The notes below the pieces were generated by a model. It ran no database searches. It had not been told where the DNA came from and saw only the letters and a program-made list of their open reading frames with translations. From positions 1 to 64,000 of the forward strand of contig JAUYCY010000159.1 in NCBI GenBank assembly GCA_030692055.1: DNA of 64,000 nt, written 5' to 3'. Of the stretch, positions 16,096-25,235 are shown piece by piece; within the stretch, counting starts at the first letter, position 1; every line of letters begins with the position of its first letter. The position numbers and the translations under genes are program-made. Source of the DNA: Candidatus Omnitrophota bacterium. Its GTDB lineage: Bacteria; Omnitrophota; Koll11; Duberdicusellales; 4484-171.

Positions 16096-16830
16096 TTAAA
16101 CCAGGCCTCCGTCAACCACCAATACTTGGCTCGTAATGTAGTCGGCATCGCTTGATGCCAAAAAAAGCACTGCCTTTGCTACATCGCTAGGCTCGCCAAA
16201 TCTACCTAGAGGAATCAATTGAAACATTTTTTCCTTTATCTTCTCATCCAACTTATCCGTCATTGCCGTTCTAATATAGCCAGGAGCAACGGCATTAACG
16301 GTTATATTTCTTGAGCCTAGCTCTTTAGCTAAGGACTTCGTTACTCCGATAAGCCCGGCTTTTGAGGCAGCATAATTTACCTGCCCGGCGTTTCCCATTA
16401 TCCCTATGACTGAACTGATATTAATAATCTTTCCGTAGCGCTGCTTTACCATAGGTCTTGAAATTGCCTTAATACAATTAAAAGCGCCTTTTAAATTTAC
16501 GCTTAAAACTTTATCCCAATCGCTTTCAGAGAGCCTCAAAAGCAGGTTATCACGAGTTATGCCTGCATTGTTAACTAATATATCAACTCTCCCAAAGTTG
16601 TCAATAATTTTGTTGATATTTTTCTCAACTTCCTCTAAGCTGGTCACATCTACTTTTAAAGCCAAAACCTCGCAATACGCGCTCAAATCCTTAGCTGCCT
16701 GGCTCAAACTCTCTTCGTTGACGTCAAAGATAACTAGCTTTGCGCCCTCTTTGGAAAATTGTAGGACAATTTCCTTACCGATACCCTGAGCGCCGCCAGT
16801 GACTAATGCCACTTTACCTTGAAAACGCAT
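16096..16830 (-). CDS. fabG: 3-oxoacyl-ACP reductase
   Basis: This 244-residue short-chain dehydrogenase performs the NADPH-dependent first reduction of elongation. It shows the nucleotide loop TGGAQGIGKEI, NNAGITRDNLLLRL, the catalytic Ser and the YAASKAG pair, and ends DYITSQVLVVDGGLV as typical of FabG. It lies between fabD and acpP. Confidence 0.95.
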   Translation of the reverse strand: MRFQGKVALVTGGAQGIGKEIVLQFSKEGAKLVIFDVNEESLSQAAKDLSAYCEVLALKVDVTSLEEVEKNINKIIDNFGRVDILVNNAGITRDNLLLRLSESDWDKVLSVNLKGAFNCIKAISRPMVKQRYGKIINISSVIGIMGNAGQVNYAASKAGLIGVTKSLAKELGSRNITVNAVAPGYIRTAMTDKLDEKIKEKMFQLIPLGRFGEPSDVAKAVLFLASSDADYITSQVLVVDGGLV

Positions 16831-16849
16831 ACGTCCTCCTAGTTATAAT

Positions 16850-16976
16850 GAAATAACCAAGATACAAGCACCAAACAAATCTCAATATCCAATAACCAAA
16901 CAGAAAGGTTTAGTTATTTGAATTTGGTTATTGGTCATTGTTTGGTTATTGTTTCTTGGAACTTGGTTATTTCTAA
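16850..16976. repeat. AATAACCAAGATACAA repeat block
   Basis: An imperfect palindrome of AATAACCAAGATACAAGC and GGTTATTTGAATTTGGTTATTGG units lies between fabD and fabG. Same family as 10957-11110 and 35163-35348. Confidence 0.75.
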
Positions 16977-16985
16977 ATTAAATCT

Positions 16986-17882
16986 TTATATGCTGTCCAA
17001 ATCTTCTTTCTTCTCTATGTTAACGACCTTAACGTCAGGGTTGATTTTACGCACAAGGCCGCGTAAAACCTTGGCAGGGCCAATTTCAAAAAAGGTATCT
17101 ACACTATTTTTTATCATAAACTCTACGCAATCTTTCCATAAAACTGAGGAAGTAAGTTGTTCTTTAAGATTTCTCTTAACTTCATCCTTATCGCTTGTGG
17201 CCTCGCCAGTAAAGTTGCTAACAATAGGGATTCTTGCATTTTTGAATTCGAGTTTATCGAGCACTTTTGACAAATGTTGCTTTGCGGGTTCCATAAATGG
17301 CGAGTGGAATCCTCCTCCAACCTCAAGCTCTACTACCCGAGCCTTGTTGCCTTCTAAAATATTTTTAATTTTATCTTTATCCTCATTTTTTAAGGAAACT
17401 GTGATTTGACCGGGAGCGTTAAAATTAGCAATGTGAAACCCATATTCTTTTGCCTTCTTGCACAAAGCATCTTTTTCTAAACCAATCACTGCAAACATAC
17501 AGGAAGGATTCATCCCAGAGGCTTCCTCCATTGCTATAGCGCGTTCTTTTACTAAATATACCAAATCTTTCATATTTAAGGCACCGGCGGGATAAAGTGA
17601 AGTATACTCCCCTAAGCTTAACCCGGATAAAAAATCTATTTTGATATTCTTTTCTTTAAAAATTTCATAAGAAACTAGCGAAACTGCAAGAATAACTAGC
17701 TGTTGTAACGAGGTCTTTTTTAAATCTTCATCTTTACCTTCAAAACAAATCTCGGAAACTTTCAAGCCTGCATATTTGTCTATATTGATAAAATTTTCTT
17801 TTGCTTTGGGAAAAGCATCATATAAGCTTTTGCCCATACCTTTATATTGCGAACCTTGACCGGGGAAAATTATCGCATTCAT
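16986..17882 (-). CDS. fabD: Malonyl-CoA-ACP transacylase
   Basis: FabD loads malonate onto ACP. From the start at 17882 (MNAIIFPGQGSQYKGMG) the protein is 298 residues, close to family length, with the active Ser in GLSLGEYTSL and the His in GGGFHSPFM. An ATG 24 bases upstream also opens the frame, but the added residues come from repeat-flanking DNA. Confidence 0.93.
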   Translation of the reverse strand: MNAIIFPGQGSQYKGMGKSLYDAFPKAKENFINIDKYAGLKVSEICFEGKDEDLKKTSLQQLVILAVSLVSYEIFKEKNIKIDFLSGLSLGEYTSLYPAGALNMKDLVYLVKERAIAMEEASGMNPSCMFAVIGLEKDALCKKAKEYGFHIANFNAPGQITVSLKNEDKDKIKNILEGNKARVVELEVGGGFHSPFMEPAKQHLSKVLDKLEFKNARIPIVSNFTGEATSDKDEVKRNLKEQLTSSVLWKDCVEFMIKNSVDTFFEIGPAKVLRGLVRKINPDVKVVNIEKKEDLDSI

Positions 17883-17902
17883 TATGAATTTTTCAAATTC
17901 AT

Positions 17903-17995
17903 TCACAGATAATCACAGATTAAAAATCATAAGATAAGCACAGATATTCATCTGTGTTCATCTGCGGTTTCTATCTCGTGATCATCTGTGTACTA
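17903..17995. repeat. ACAGAT-type repeat between fabH and fabD
   Basis: CACAGATAATCACAGAT and CATCTGTGTTCATCTG units face each other across about 30 bases. Related blocks are at 13083-13148, 27266-27360 and 30895-30985. Confidence 0.7.
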
Positions 17996-18967
17996 TGTCC
18001 ATCTAATCACGCAACTACCCCAGACTAATCCTCCGCCAAATGCATCCAAGACTACTATATCATCTTTTTTAACTCTGCCTTCCTCCCATGCTTCACACAA
18101 AGCTACAGCGCTGGAAGCGGAAGACATATTGCCATAGCGAGATATATTTAGATAAATCTTTTCGCTGGAAACCCCTAATCTTTTAGCTACGGCGCTAATA
18201 ATACGCTCGTTTGCCTGATGGGGAATTAATAAATCTATGTCGTGTGGTGTGAGTCCTGCATCATTGAGGGCAATTTTAGCTGCCTGCACCATAACTCGCA
18301 CCGCAAAACGAAACAATTCATTCCCTTGCATCTTTATATAATGTAGCCTGTGTTTAACTGTTTCTTCCGAAGCAGGGTGTTTAGAACCTCCTGCAGGAAT
18401 CATAAGAAGCTCTGCCTGAGAGCCGTCGCTACCAAGATAATAACTCAAGAAACTGTCTTTCTGGCTTTTAGTCAAAACTGCTGCTCCTGCGCCATCGCCA
18501 AATAAAATACAGGTTGAGCGGTCTTTCCAATCGGTAACGGAAGTAAGCACTTCGCTACCTACCACTAATACATTTCTATAAAGGCCGCCTTTTATAAATT
18601 GTGATGCGCAGGTTATAGCGTATACAAAACCAGCGCATGCCGCAGAAATATCAAAACATGCTGCACGATGCGCTTTTAGGTAATTCTGAAGATAGCAAGC
18701 AGTGGATGGAAAAGGAGTATCTCCAGTGACTGTAGCTACAATAATTAGGTCGAGATCATTGGGCTTTAGCCCAGCTCTCTTGAGGGCCTCCTTAGAGGCT
18801 TCATAAGCAAGTTGTGAAGTAAAAACACCCTTCTCCGCAATCCTTCTTTCCTTGATACCTGTACGCGTAGTAATCCATTCGTCAGAGGTATCAACCATTC
18901 TTTCAAGATCAAAGTTTGTCAATATCTTTGGAGGTAAATATTTTCCAAGCCCTATTATCTTTGCCAA
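17993..18967 (-). CDS. fabH: 3-oxoacyl-ACP synthase III
   Basis: FabH starts chain synthesis from acetyl- or branched acyl-CoA and malonyl-ACP. The 324-residue protein has Cys111 in DISAACAGFVYA, the His of LIPHQANERI and the Asn of NISRYGNMSSAS. Translation starts after TTAAAGGGGGTATACC, directly downstream of a perfect 11-bp hairpin belonging to a repeated element. Confidence 0.95.
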   Translation of the reverse strand: MAKIIGLGKYLPPKILTNFDLERMVDTSDEWITTRTGIKERRIAEKGVFTSQLAYEASKEALKRAGLKPNDLDLIIVATVTGDTPFPSTACYLQNYLKAHRAACFDISAACAGFVYAITCASQFIKGGLYRNVLVVGSEVLTSVTDWKDRSTCILFGDGAGAAVLTKSQKDSFLSYYLGSDGSQAELLMIPAGGSKHPASEETVKHRLHYIKMQGNELFRFAVRVMVQAAKIALNDAGLTPHDIDLLIPHQANERIISAVAKRLGVSSEKIYLNISRYGNMSSASSAVALCEAWEEGRVKKDDIVVLDAFGGGLVWGSCVIRWT

Positions 18968-18984
18968 GCGGTATACCCCCTTTA

Positions 18985-19238
18985 ATTAATGGGACTGTTG
19001 CAAAACGCAACAGTCCCTGATTGCAGTGATTTATCTGCGATTACAACGATTGAAAACATTGGCATTTCCAATCACCGTAATCATCTTTTTCCGCCTCATG
19101 CCTGAGGCAGATCCGCCTCTGGCGGAGGAGGCGGACCCGCCCACACTAAAGAAATATCGGTGGCGGGAATCATTGGAATCAGGCGCTGACGCTATTTCGC
19201 GACAGCGCCATGGTTTCCGCACGCTTTTTCAGTGGAAA
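18985..19238. repeat. Hairpin repeat element with an inserted GC-rich palindrome
   Basis: The gap between plsX and fabH is filled by GGGACTGTTGCaaaacGCAACAGTCCC, then GATTGAAAACATTGG...CCAATC, then GGCGCTGACGCtatttCGCGACAGCGCC. The same roughly 150-bp element without the middle palindrome lies at 28935-29092. The insert (about 19092-19170) belongs to the CCGCCT...AGGCGG family seen at 12994. Confidence 0.75.
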
Positions 19239-20276
19239 CTAATTAGAGGCGCTAAGTAATTGCTTAATCTGCTCGTTCTGATAAATCTCGTTGATTTTTG
19301 CCTTTATCTTTTCGTTTATATCCCTCTTAAGTTCCTGTATCCCTGCTTTAATGGCATTCTTAACTGCTAGAGCGTTTGAACGGCCATGGCCGATAATAAC
19401 AACTCCGTTTACCCCTAAAAGAGGCGCTCCGCCGTATTCTGCATAATCGAGAATCCTTTTGAACTTACGCAGGCTTTTTTTAATCAAAAATAAACCTAAT
19501 AAACCTAGCGGATCTTTCATGATGATATCAAAAAGAAATTTACCCATTGCTTCGGCGCAACCCTCCGTAACTTTTAGGGCGACGTTACCGACAAAACCAT
19601 CACATACTATGCAGTCACATTTTCCAGAAAATATATGTTTTGCCTCCACGTTACCTGTAAAATTTAAAGTCGAGGCGGAAAAAAGTTTATGTACGTGCTT
19701 TACAAAATCAGAGCCTTTAGACTCTTCCTCACCAATGTTTAAAAGCCCCACGGTAGGATTTGGCTTATTAAGCACCAACTCATAATACACTGAGGCCATT
19801 ATGCCATATTGAAAAAGATGTGTTGGCTTTGGCTCAACATTCGCCCCTACATCCACAATAAGCGAAGCTCCTGCCTGGGTAGGAATTAAAATACCTATGC
19901 CTGGCCGCTCAACCCCTTCAATTAACCCTAACATTAAAGTAGATGCGGCTACTGCTGCCCCGGTATTTCCGCAAGAAACAAAAGCGTCTATTTTTCTTTC
20001 TTTTAAAAAATTAATGCCTATGGTGATAGAAGAATTTTTCTTACGGCGCACTGCAGTTGCTGGCGATTCGCCCATATCAATTTTTTCAGGAGCATCAACG
20101 ACACTGAATTGACTAAGATCAACTTTATTTCTACGTGCCTCTGCCTCTATCTCTTCTTTTACTCCTATAAGAACGATATCCTCGTTATATTCTTGCTTAG
20201 CGAGTACCGCTCCTTTAAAAATTTCAGCCGGCGCGTAATCACCGCCGGATATATCTATACCAATTTTATAACTCAT
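19239..20276 (-). CDS. plsX: Phosphate acyltransferase PlsX
   Basis: PlsX makes acyl-phosphate from acyl-ACP for phospholipid synthesis. The real start is MSYKIGIDISGGDYAP at 20276, overlapping the rpmF stop (TGATG). The longer frame to 20351 is only rpmF read out of phase. From that start it is 345 residues, close to the usual length, with the family segments ERPGIGILIP, VDVGANVEPKPTHLFQYG and CDGFVGNVALKVTEG. Order rpmF-plsX-fabH is classic. Confidence 0.93.
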   Translation of the reverse strand: MSYKIGIDISGGDYAPAEIFKGAVLAKQEYNEDIVLIGVKEEIEAEARRNKVDLSQFSVVDAPEKIDMGESPATAVRRKKNSSITIGINFLKERKIDAFVSCGNTGAAVAASTLMLGLIEGVERPGIGILIPTQAGASLIVDVGANVEPKPTHLFQYGIMASVYYELVLNKPNPTVGLLNIGEEESKGSDFVKHVHKLFSASTLNFTGNVEAKHIFSGKCDCIVCDGFVGNVALKVTEGCAEAMGKFLFDIIMKDPLGLLGLFLIKKSLRKFKRILDYAEYGGAPLLGVNGVVIIGHGRSNALAVKNAIKAGIQELKRDINEKIKAKINEIYQNEQIKQLLSASN

Positions 20277-20476
20277 CAACCTTTCCTCTTTTTCTCTTTC
20301 AACTCTATCGTTACTACTTCTCTGCCCGCGTAATAACCGCAGAATGGACAAATCATATGGCTGGGCTTAAGCTTACGGCACTGCGTGCATTCTACCAAAG
20401 CAGGTGCGAATATTTTTTTATGCGTTCTTTTCTTTAGTGTGCGAGAGCGGGAATGCTTTCGTTTTGGATGCGCCAT
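20276..20476 (-). CDS. rpmF: 50S ribosomal protein L32
   Basis: The 66-residue basic protein begins AHPKRKHSRSRTLKKR, like bacterial L32, and has a zinc knuckle with two CxxC pairs (ECTQC and CPFC). Its gene is followed directly by plsX, the usual arrangement. A roughly 220-bp palindromic leader element separates it from yceD. Confidence 0.95.
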   Translation of the reverse strand: MAHPKRKHSRSRTLKKRTHKKIFAPALVECTQCRKLKPSHMICPFCGYYAGREVVTIELKEKKRKG

Positions 20477-20487
20477 TTTAAACCTCC

Positions 20488-20706
20488 TTTAATGACGACA
20501 CAACTCATGAAGCTATCGCGAACATAAGTTGTTTGTCGGAATTAAACCCCACACCCAGATAGGTCGGTGTGGTGAGTAAACTCTACAAGAAATAAAGTAA
20601 CAAACCTCATATCGTAAAGTAGTAAGATGAACTGCTGGGTGTGGGGTCAAATTCAGTTACGCAAATTTTCTACGCTTTCGGCTTGAAAATTTTCTGCTTC
20701 ATTTGA
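20488..20706 (-). promoter_or_regulatory. Palindromic leader element, rpmF copy (core inverted)
   Basis: Read toward rpmF: a hairpin closed by TCAAAT/ATTTGA, then CCCCACACCCAG, a 76-base core and CTGGGTGTGGGG (20547-20558 with 20635-20646 on the plus strand), then a hairpin closed by TTTAAT/ATTAAA that ends at the Shine-Dalgarno GGAGG. The first hairpin overlaps the last codons of yceD. The core is in the opposite orientation to the glnA and amt copies. Confidence 0.7.
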
Positions 20707-21128
20707 CACTTACACTTTTCAAAATTTAAGTCTGCCTTGCACTCGGGGCATAACCCCTTACAATCTTCTTTGCATAAAACTTTCATCGGAAAATCAAGTA
20801 ACATTTCTTCCCTTATGTCTTTATCAACCTCTAAATAATCTCCTAAACTATTGACATTATAATCTAATTCAAATTTTTGCTTAATACTCTGCGTAACTTG
20901 CGTAAGGCAACGCGAACAAATAATATTTCTATGCGTTATTGCTTGAACATTCACTATGATTTCATTACTTACACGTACAAATGCGCAGTCAAAATGGATA
21001 TTGTCCACAAACTTGACATCAAAACTATCCAAATCCCAAGTTGCGGCAGGAATATCCTCCTCAAGGACTATTTCTTTGTCCTTAATTTTCTCTACTTCTA
21101 TTCTCATGTCAACGGTTGTATCTAACAC
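20670..21128 (-). CDS. YceD/DUF177 family protein
   Basis: The 152-residue protein has the DUF177 Cys pair ICSRCLT and, near the C-terminus, CKEDCKGLCPECKADLN. YceD proteins lie upstream of rpmF in most bacteria and are linked to 23S rRNA or ribosome metabolism. A start at 21107 (MRIEVEK) is an alternative; neither has a clear Shine-Dalgarno. The last dozen residues (KQKIFKPKA end) are encoded by the leader element of rpmF. Confidence 0.85.
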   Translation of the reverse strand: MLDTTVDMRIEVEKIKDKEIVLEEDIPAATWDLDSFDVKFVDNIHFDCAFVRVSNEIIVNVQAITHRNIICSRCLTQVTQSIKQKFELDYNVNSLGDYLEVDKDIREEMLLDFPMKVLCKEDCKGLCPECKADLNFEKCKCQMKQKIFKPKA

Positions 21129-21129
21129 T

Positions 21130-21341
21130 TATAAGACGTACTCGAAGTATTCGCAGAAATCAATCCATTCGACTCTTTCCCCGACCTAAAGGTCGAGGTT
21201 TGTGGTTCGACTCCCTTTGGTCGCTCACAACCCTGAGCGAGCGAAAACGAATCAAAGGGCTCAGGGTTGTACTTCGATAAACTCAGTATCCTTCGAAGTA
21301 TCCTGAGTAGTATCGAAGGAATACTGAGCGCCGCGAACGTA
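21130..21341. repeat. Composite repeats between coaD and yceD
   Basis: Contains CCCGACCTAAAGGTCGAGG, the AACCCTGAGCGAGCG/CAGGGTT pair and ATCCTTCGAAGTATCCTGAGTAG-type units, ending GCGCCGCGAACGTATCAATTCTGG. This terminus is shared with the three-hairpin element at 9482-9660. Confidence 0.65.
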
Positions 21342-21833
21342 TCAATTCTGGTTAACCCCATGCATCTTGCTTCTTAGCGCTTTCAAAACAGACAAGGGTA
21401 AAAAATGTTTTAAATCCGCCCCTAACGAAGCGGCTTCTTTTATAAGACGGGAAGAGATATAAGAATAGTATGGGTGCGGCATTAGAAATAAAGTCTCTAC
21501 GTCAGAGGCAAGGCTACGATTAGTCAGAGCCATCTGAAATTCATATTCGAAATCAGAAATCATACGTAGCCCTCTTATGATAACTTTTGCCTTTCGTTTT
21601 TTTGCAAAATCGACTACTAAACCGTCAAAACCCTCTACCTTGACACCTTTTATTCTCCTTACTGCTTCCTTTACCATCCGGATTCGTTCCTCATAAGAAA
21701 AAAAGGTATCTTTTGAGGGGTTTTTAACCACGGCAACAATTATATTTTTAAAAATAGACGATGCCCTTTTAATAATATCGATATGGCCATTAGTGATAGG
21801 ATCAAATGTTCCTGGATATATAGCTTGTTCCAC
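21342..21833 (-). CDS. coaD: Phosphopantetheine adenylyltransferase
   Basis: CoaD joins ATP and 4'-phosphopantetheine in coenzyme A synthesis. The 163-residue protein has the nucleotidyltransferase start YPGTFDPITNGHIDII, the RGLR(M/I)SDFEYEFQMA block and SSRLIKEAASLG near the C-terminus. It follows rsmD by 4 bases, the common rsmD-coaD pair. Confidence 0.95.
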   Translation of the reverse strand: MEQAIYPGTFDPITNGHIDIIKRASSIFKNIIVAVVKNPSKDTFFSYEERIRMVKEAVRRIKGVKVEGFDGLVVDFAKKRKAKVIIRGLRMISDFEYEFQMALTNRSLASDVETLFLMPHPYYSYISSRLIKEAASLGADLKHFLPLSVLKALRSKMHGVNQN

Positions 21834-21837
21834 AGTC

Positions 21838-22389
21838 CTATTTTTCCTTTTTCCTATATATTAATAACAAGGTCTGCCCATACTTTCTTTCCGCAATAAG
21901 GTAAAATTTATCACTTTCTTTACAAAAATCGTCTTTTATGTAGCAAAAACAAAGTATATACCCGGAAGGGGTTAATATATCATACTCCTCTAAGGTTTGC
22001 AAGGTTTTTCTAAGCATCCCCTTGTAATAAGGGGGGTCTAAAAAGATAAAATCAAAGCTTATTTGGCGGGTAAAAAACTCATGTATTGCCTTATCGGCAT
22101 CTTTTAAATAAACTTCTATTTTTTGGCCAATTTTTGTAGAAAGAGTGTTTTTCTTTACCGTTTCAACGCAAACATTTGAAATATCTACGAAAATGGATTG
22201 TTCTGCTCCGTTAGATAGGGATTCTATGCCCAAAGATCCGGAACCGGCAAAAAGATCTAAAACTTTTCCGCCTTGAATCGCTTCGCCTAAGATATCAAAA
22301 CAGGCCCTCCTTACCATGACCGATACCGGCCTTACGCCAATAGGACAAACTATGTTTTTTCCTTTTAAAGATCCTTTTAAAATTCTCAT
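21838..22389 (-). CDS. rsmD: 16S rRNA (guanine966-N2)-methyltransferase
   Basis: The 183-residue protein has the N-terminal RILKGSLKGK, the SAM-binding VLDLFAGSGSLGIESLS and the catalytic DPPY motif (FLDPPYYKG). RsmD methylates G966 of 16S rRNA. It is one base from the recG stop. Confidence 0.93.
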   Translation of the reverse strand: MRILKGSLKGKNIVCPIGVRPVSVMVRRACFDILGEAIQGGKVLDLFAGSGSLGIESLSNGAEQSIFVDISNVCVETVKKNTLSTKIGQKIEVYLKDADKAIHEFFTRQISFDFIFLDPPYYKGMLRKTLQTLEEYDILTPSGYILCFCYIKDDFCKESDKFYLIAERKYGQTLLLIYRKKEK

Positions 22390-22390
22390 T

Positions 22391-24463
22391 TTATTTTTTA
22401 AACCAATAATCCAAATGCTCTCTTACGCATTTGTGCTGCGTAGATTCTAAATTAGGGTCGCTTTTAATTACTTGATATGCAAAATGTCTGGCTAATGTTA
22501 AAATTTCTAAATCTTTTAAAGGATTAGCTATTTTTAAATTAGGTAAACCGTGCTGTACTTCCCCAAAGAAATCACCCGGCCCTCTAAGCTTAAGGTCTTC
22601 TTCTGCTATCACAAACCCGTCGTTAACGCTGGTGATTACCTCTAACCTCTTGAAGGCCAGTTCGGAAAGTTCACTTTTACCCAAAAGAATAAAATTAGAT
22701 TCGTAGCTTGAACGCTGAATTCTACCGCGCAATTGATGTAATTGTGCCAAGCCAAACCTTTCCGGATTTTCTATTATCATCGCTGTGGCATTTTCTATAT
22801 TCACACCAACCTCCACCACTGTAGTCGAAACTAGTATATCTATTTCTTTTTGCTTAAATTTCTTTATTGCCGCTAACTTCTCTTTGGCGCTTAGTCGGCC
22901 ATGAAATATTCCTGTGTTAAACGAAGAGAAAACTTTTTTAATCCGCCCATACATCTCTTCAAGCGACCTTAAATCCTCATCCTCGCTCTCTTCTATTACA
23001 GGATAAATAATATACACTTGCCTTTTCTGCGCGAGTTTTTCTTTTAAAAAATTATACACCCATTCTCTTTGGTCTTCTCGTACCCATTTGGTTTTCGCAA
23101 GTACCCTGCCCTGAGGAAACTCCTTTATGACTGAGAGATCGAGATCTCCATATAGAGAAAGCGCTAAGCTGCGCGGTATGGGAGTAGCACTCATAACTAA
23201 GCAGTGGGGGTTTTTGCCTTTTTTAGGGAGAAGCGCACGCTGAGCTACTCCAAATTTATGCTGCTCATCAATAATAACAAGAGCTAATTTATTAAACTCT
23301 ACATTCTCTTGAATAAGCGCGTGTGTTCCCACTATGATATCAACTTTTCCTTCCTTCAAATCTCTATGAACACGTTCAATTTCTTTTTTTGAAAGCGAAG
23401 ATGTAAGCACTTCTGTCTTAAAAGACAATCCTTTAAAAATCTTATCTAAGGTCTCTTTGTGCTGATAAGCAAGTACTTCTGTAGGAACCATCAACGCAGC
23501 CTGAAAGCCACAATCAACACATGCGCCGATAGCAAAAGAGGCAACTACAGTTTTGCCGCAACCCACGTCACCCTGCAGCAGCCTATGCATGGGGCAAGGC
23601 TTTTTTATATCACTAATAATCTGCGAAAGCGCCTCCTGCTGAGAGGCGGTTAACGAAAACTTTAAATTCTTCTTAATGCTAGCCAAAAGCTCTTCCTTCA
23701 CATTGAAAGGCGTTGCCTCCTGAAGACGGTGTTTGGCTTTACGTAAATAAACTAAAATTTGTGAAAAAAACAATTCCTCAAAGATAAAACGCTCTCGCGC
23801 GACTTTTACTTCTTCAAAACAAATAGGAAAATGAATCTCCTCCAAACTCCTTACGATATTAGGTAACTTCTTTTCCTGCCTTATATAGAATGGTAAGCTT
23901 TCCGGTACATCGTTTCTGAATTTATTAAGTGTGGAAAAAATAGTTTTTCGCATAAACTTTTGCGTGAATATCGAAGATAGCCTGTAAATACCAACTATTC
24001 TTCCAAAATTTAAAGAGTTAGTCTCGCCATCGCTTTTATTATCTTTAGAAAACAATTCGTATTGCGGAGAACTAAACTTAAACCTTCCGCCTTCAAAGGA
24101 AACTTTTCCGTAAACGATAATTTCGTCGCCTACATTTAGCGAGTCATCGAGAAAACCTTGATTAAACCATATACAATCCGCTACAGCCGTTTCGTCACTT
24201 AAAGCAATTTCAAAAATGTCTCTTACTCTTTTTGACTTAAAATAGTAAGGCATTCTCTTCAAATGTTTAGCTAAAACTTTTCCTTTCACCAGCGCTAATT
24301 CATTTTCTTTTAGCTCTTTTATTTTCTTAAAGTTTCTTCTATCCTCATATCGAAACGGAAAATAATAAAGCAGATCTTTTATGGTATATACCCCCAAACC
24401 GTTAAAAATTGCTTCTTTTTTCGGACCAACCCCCTTAAGGTAACGTAAAGAATTTTGTAACAT
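22391..24463 (-). CDS. recG: ATP-dependent DNA helicase RecG
   Basis: RecG remodels stalled replication forks and branched recombination intermediates. The 690-residue protein has an N-terminal wedge/OB domain and helicase motifs I (GDVGCGKT), II (IIDEQH), III (MSATPIPRSLALSLYGDLD) and VI (QLRGRIQRS). The final residues EHLDYWFKK are short compared with some homologues. Its stop is 1 base from rsmD. Confidence 0.96.
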   Translation of the reverse strand: MLQNSLRYLKGVGPKKEAIFNGLGVYTIKDLLYYFPFRYEDRRNFKKIKELKENELALVKGKVLAKHLKRMPYYFKSKRVRDIFEIALSDETAVADCIWFNQGFLDDSLNVGDEIIVYGKVSFEGGRFKFSSPQYELFSKDNKSDGETNSLNFGRIVGIYRLSSIFTQKFMRKTIFSTLNKFRNDVPESLPFYIRQEKKLPNIVRSLEEIHFPICFEEVKVARERFIFEELFFSQILVYLRKAKHRLQEATPFNVKEELLASIKKNLKFSLTASQQEALSQIISDIKKPCPMHRLLQGDVGCGKTVVASFAIGACVDCGFQAALMVPTEVLAYQHKETLDKIFKGLSFKTEVLTSSLSKKEIERVHRDLKEGKVDIIVGTHALIQENVEFNKLALVIIDEQHKFGVAQRALLPKKGKNPHCLVMSATPIPRSLALSLYGDLDLSVIKEFPQGRVLAKTKWVREDQREWVYNFLKEKLAQKRQVYIIYPVIEESEDEDLRSLEEMYGRIKKVFSSFNTGIFHGRLSAKEKLAAIKKFKQKEIDILVSTTVVEVGVNIENATAMIIENPERFGLAQLHQLRGRIQRSSYESNFILLGKSELSELAFKRLEVITSVNDGFVIAEEDLKLRGPGDFFGEVQHGLPNLKIANPLKDLEILTLARHFAYQVIKSDPNLESTQHKCVREHLDYWFKK

Positions 24464-24476
24464 TAGATTGCAGATT

Positions 24477-25235
24477 TTAGCGAGATTCTGCGCAAATATA
24501 ATCTTTTATTATTGCTCGGTGATCAAAAGCAATTTTCGAAGGAAGATCATCTAGCTTAAAAACTTTAGCAGCCTTTGCATCTGAAGCTGATTTGAGCTTG
24601 CCTTGCCCCTTACCTATAAATACTACGGAAACCGTATGAAAACGCGGGTCTCGCTTGGGCATAGAGCAGACCCTAAATTGCCTAAAATTAACGAAACTTA
24701 AGTTAGTTTCTTCTTTAATCTCTCTGCGTACTGCATCCTCTACGCTTTCACCGTAATCCACAAATCCTCCCGGTAATGCCCAACCTAAGGGTGGATTAGA
24801 ACGCTCTATTAATACAATACCACTCTTATACTCAATAATTCCGTCTACGGTAAGAAAAGGTCCTTGGGCTATTTTTTTTGTCATATGTTCTAAATAATCA
24901 GTTATGTTTTTTTGAAAAATTCTAAAAATATCATTGCGATGCAAGATAAAAGTTATTCGCGCTAGCGTTGGACTAGATACTGTCTGAATATGTCTAAAGA
25001 CCTCTTGCGCCATTATCTTAGAGGCAGCTGAATACGGAAAAGATTTATCCGGATTGGGTGAAGAGGAAAATACCAAAGATTTGACTTTATTTTTCTGCGC
25101 AACGGATAAAGTCTTACGAATAAATTTTCTTATTGTATCTTCATCAGTTTTTAACGCAGTATCAAAAATCATACGCTTTGTTGGTCCAAAAATTCCTCTA
25201 TTAACCACAATTATTTCAGTATCTTTTATTTTCAT
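24477..25235 (-). CDS. Nudix hydrolase with an N-terminal macro-domain-like half
   Basis: The C-terminal part (about residues 120-252) is a Nudix domain: [21 protein letters not shown] fits Gx5Ex7REUxEE and is followed by a typical end. Residues 1-115 resemble the second half of a macro domain ([18 protein letters not shown], then [23 protein letters not shown] and [15 protein letters not shown]). They lack the glycine-rich N-terminal part that binds ADP-ribose. A function on ADP-ribose or a related nucleotide is plausible. The start codon overlaps the stop of the upstream gene by 4 bases. Confidence 0.7.
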   Translation of the reverse strand: MKIKDTEIIVVNRGIFGPTKRMIFDTALKTDEDTIRKFIRKTLSVAQKNKVKSLVFSSSPNPDKSFPYSAASKIMAQEVFRHIQTVSSPTLARITFILHRNDIFRIFQKNITDYLEHMTKKIAQGPFLTVDGIIEYKSGIVLIERSNPPLGWALPGGFVDYGESVEDAVRREIKEETNLSFVNFRQFRVCSMPKRDPRFHTVSVVFIGKGQGKLKSASDAKAAKVFKLDDLPSKIAFDHRAIIKDYICAESR

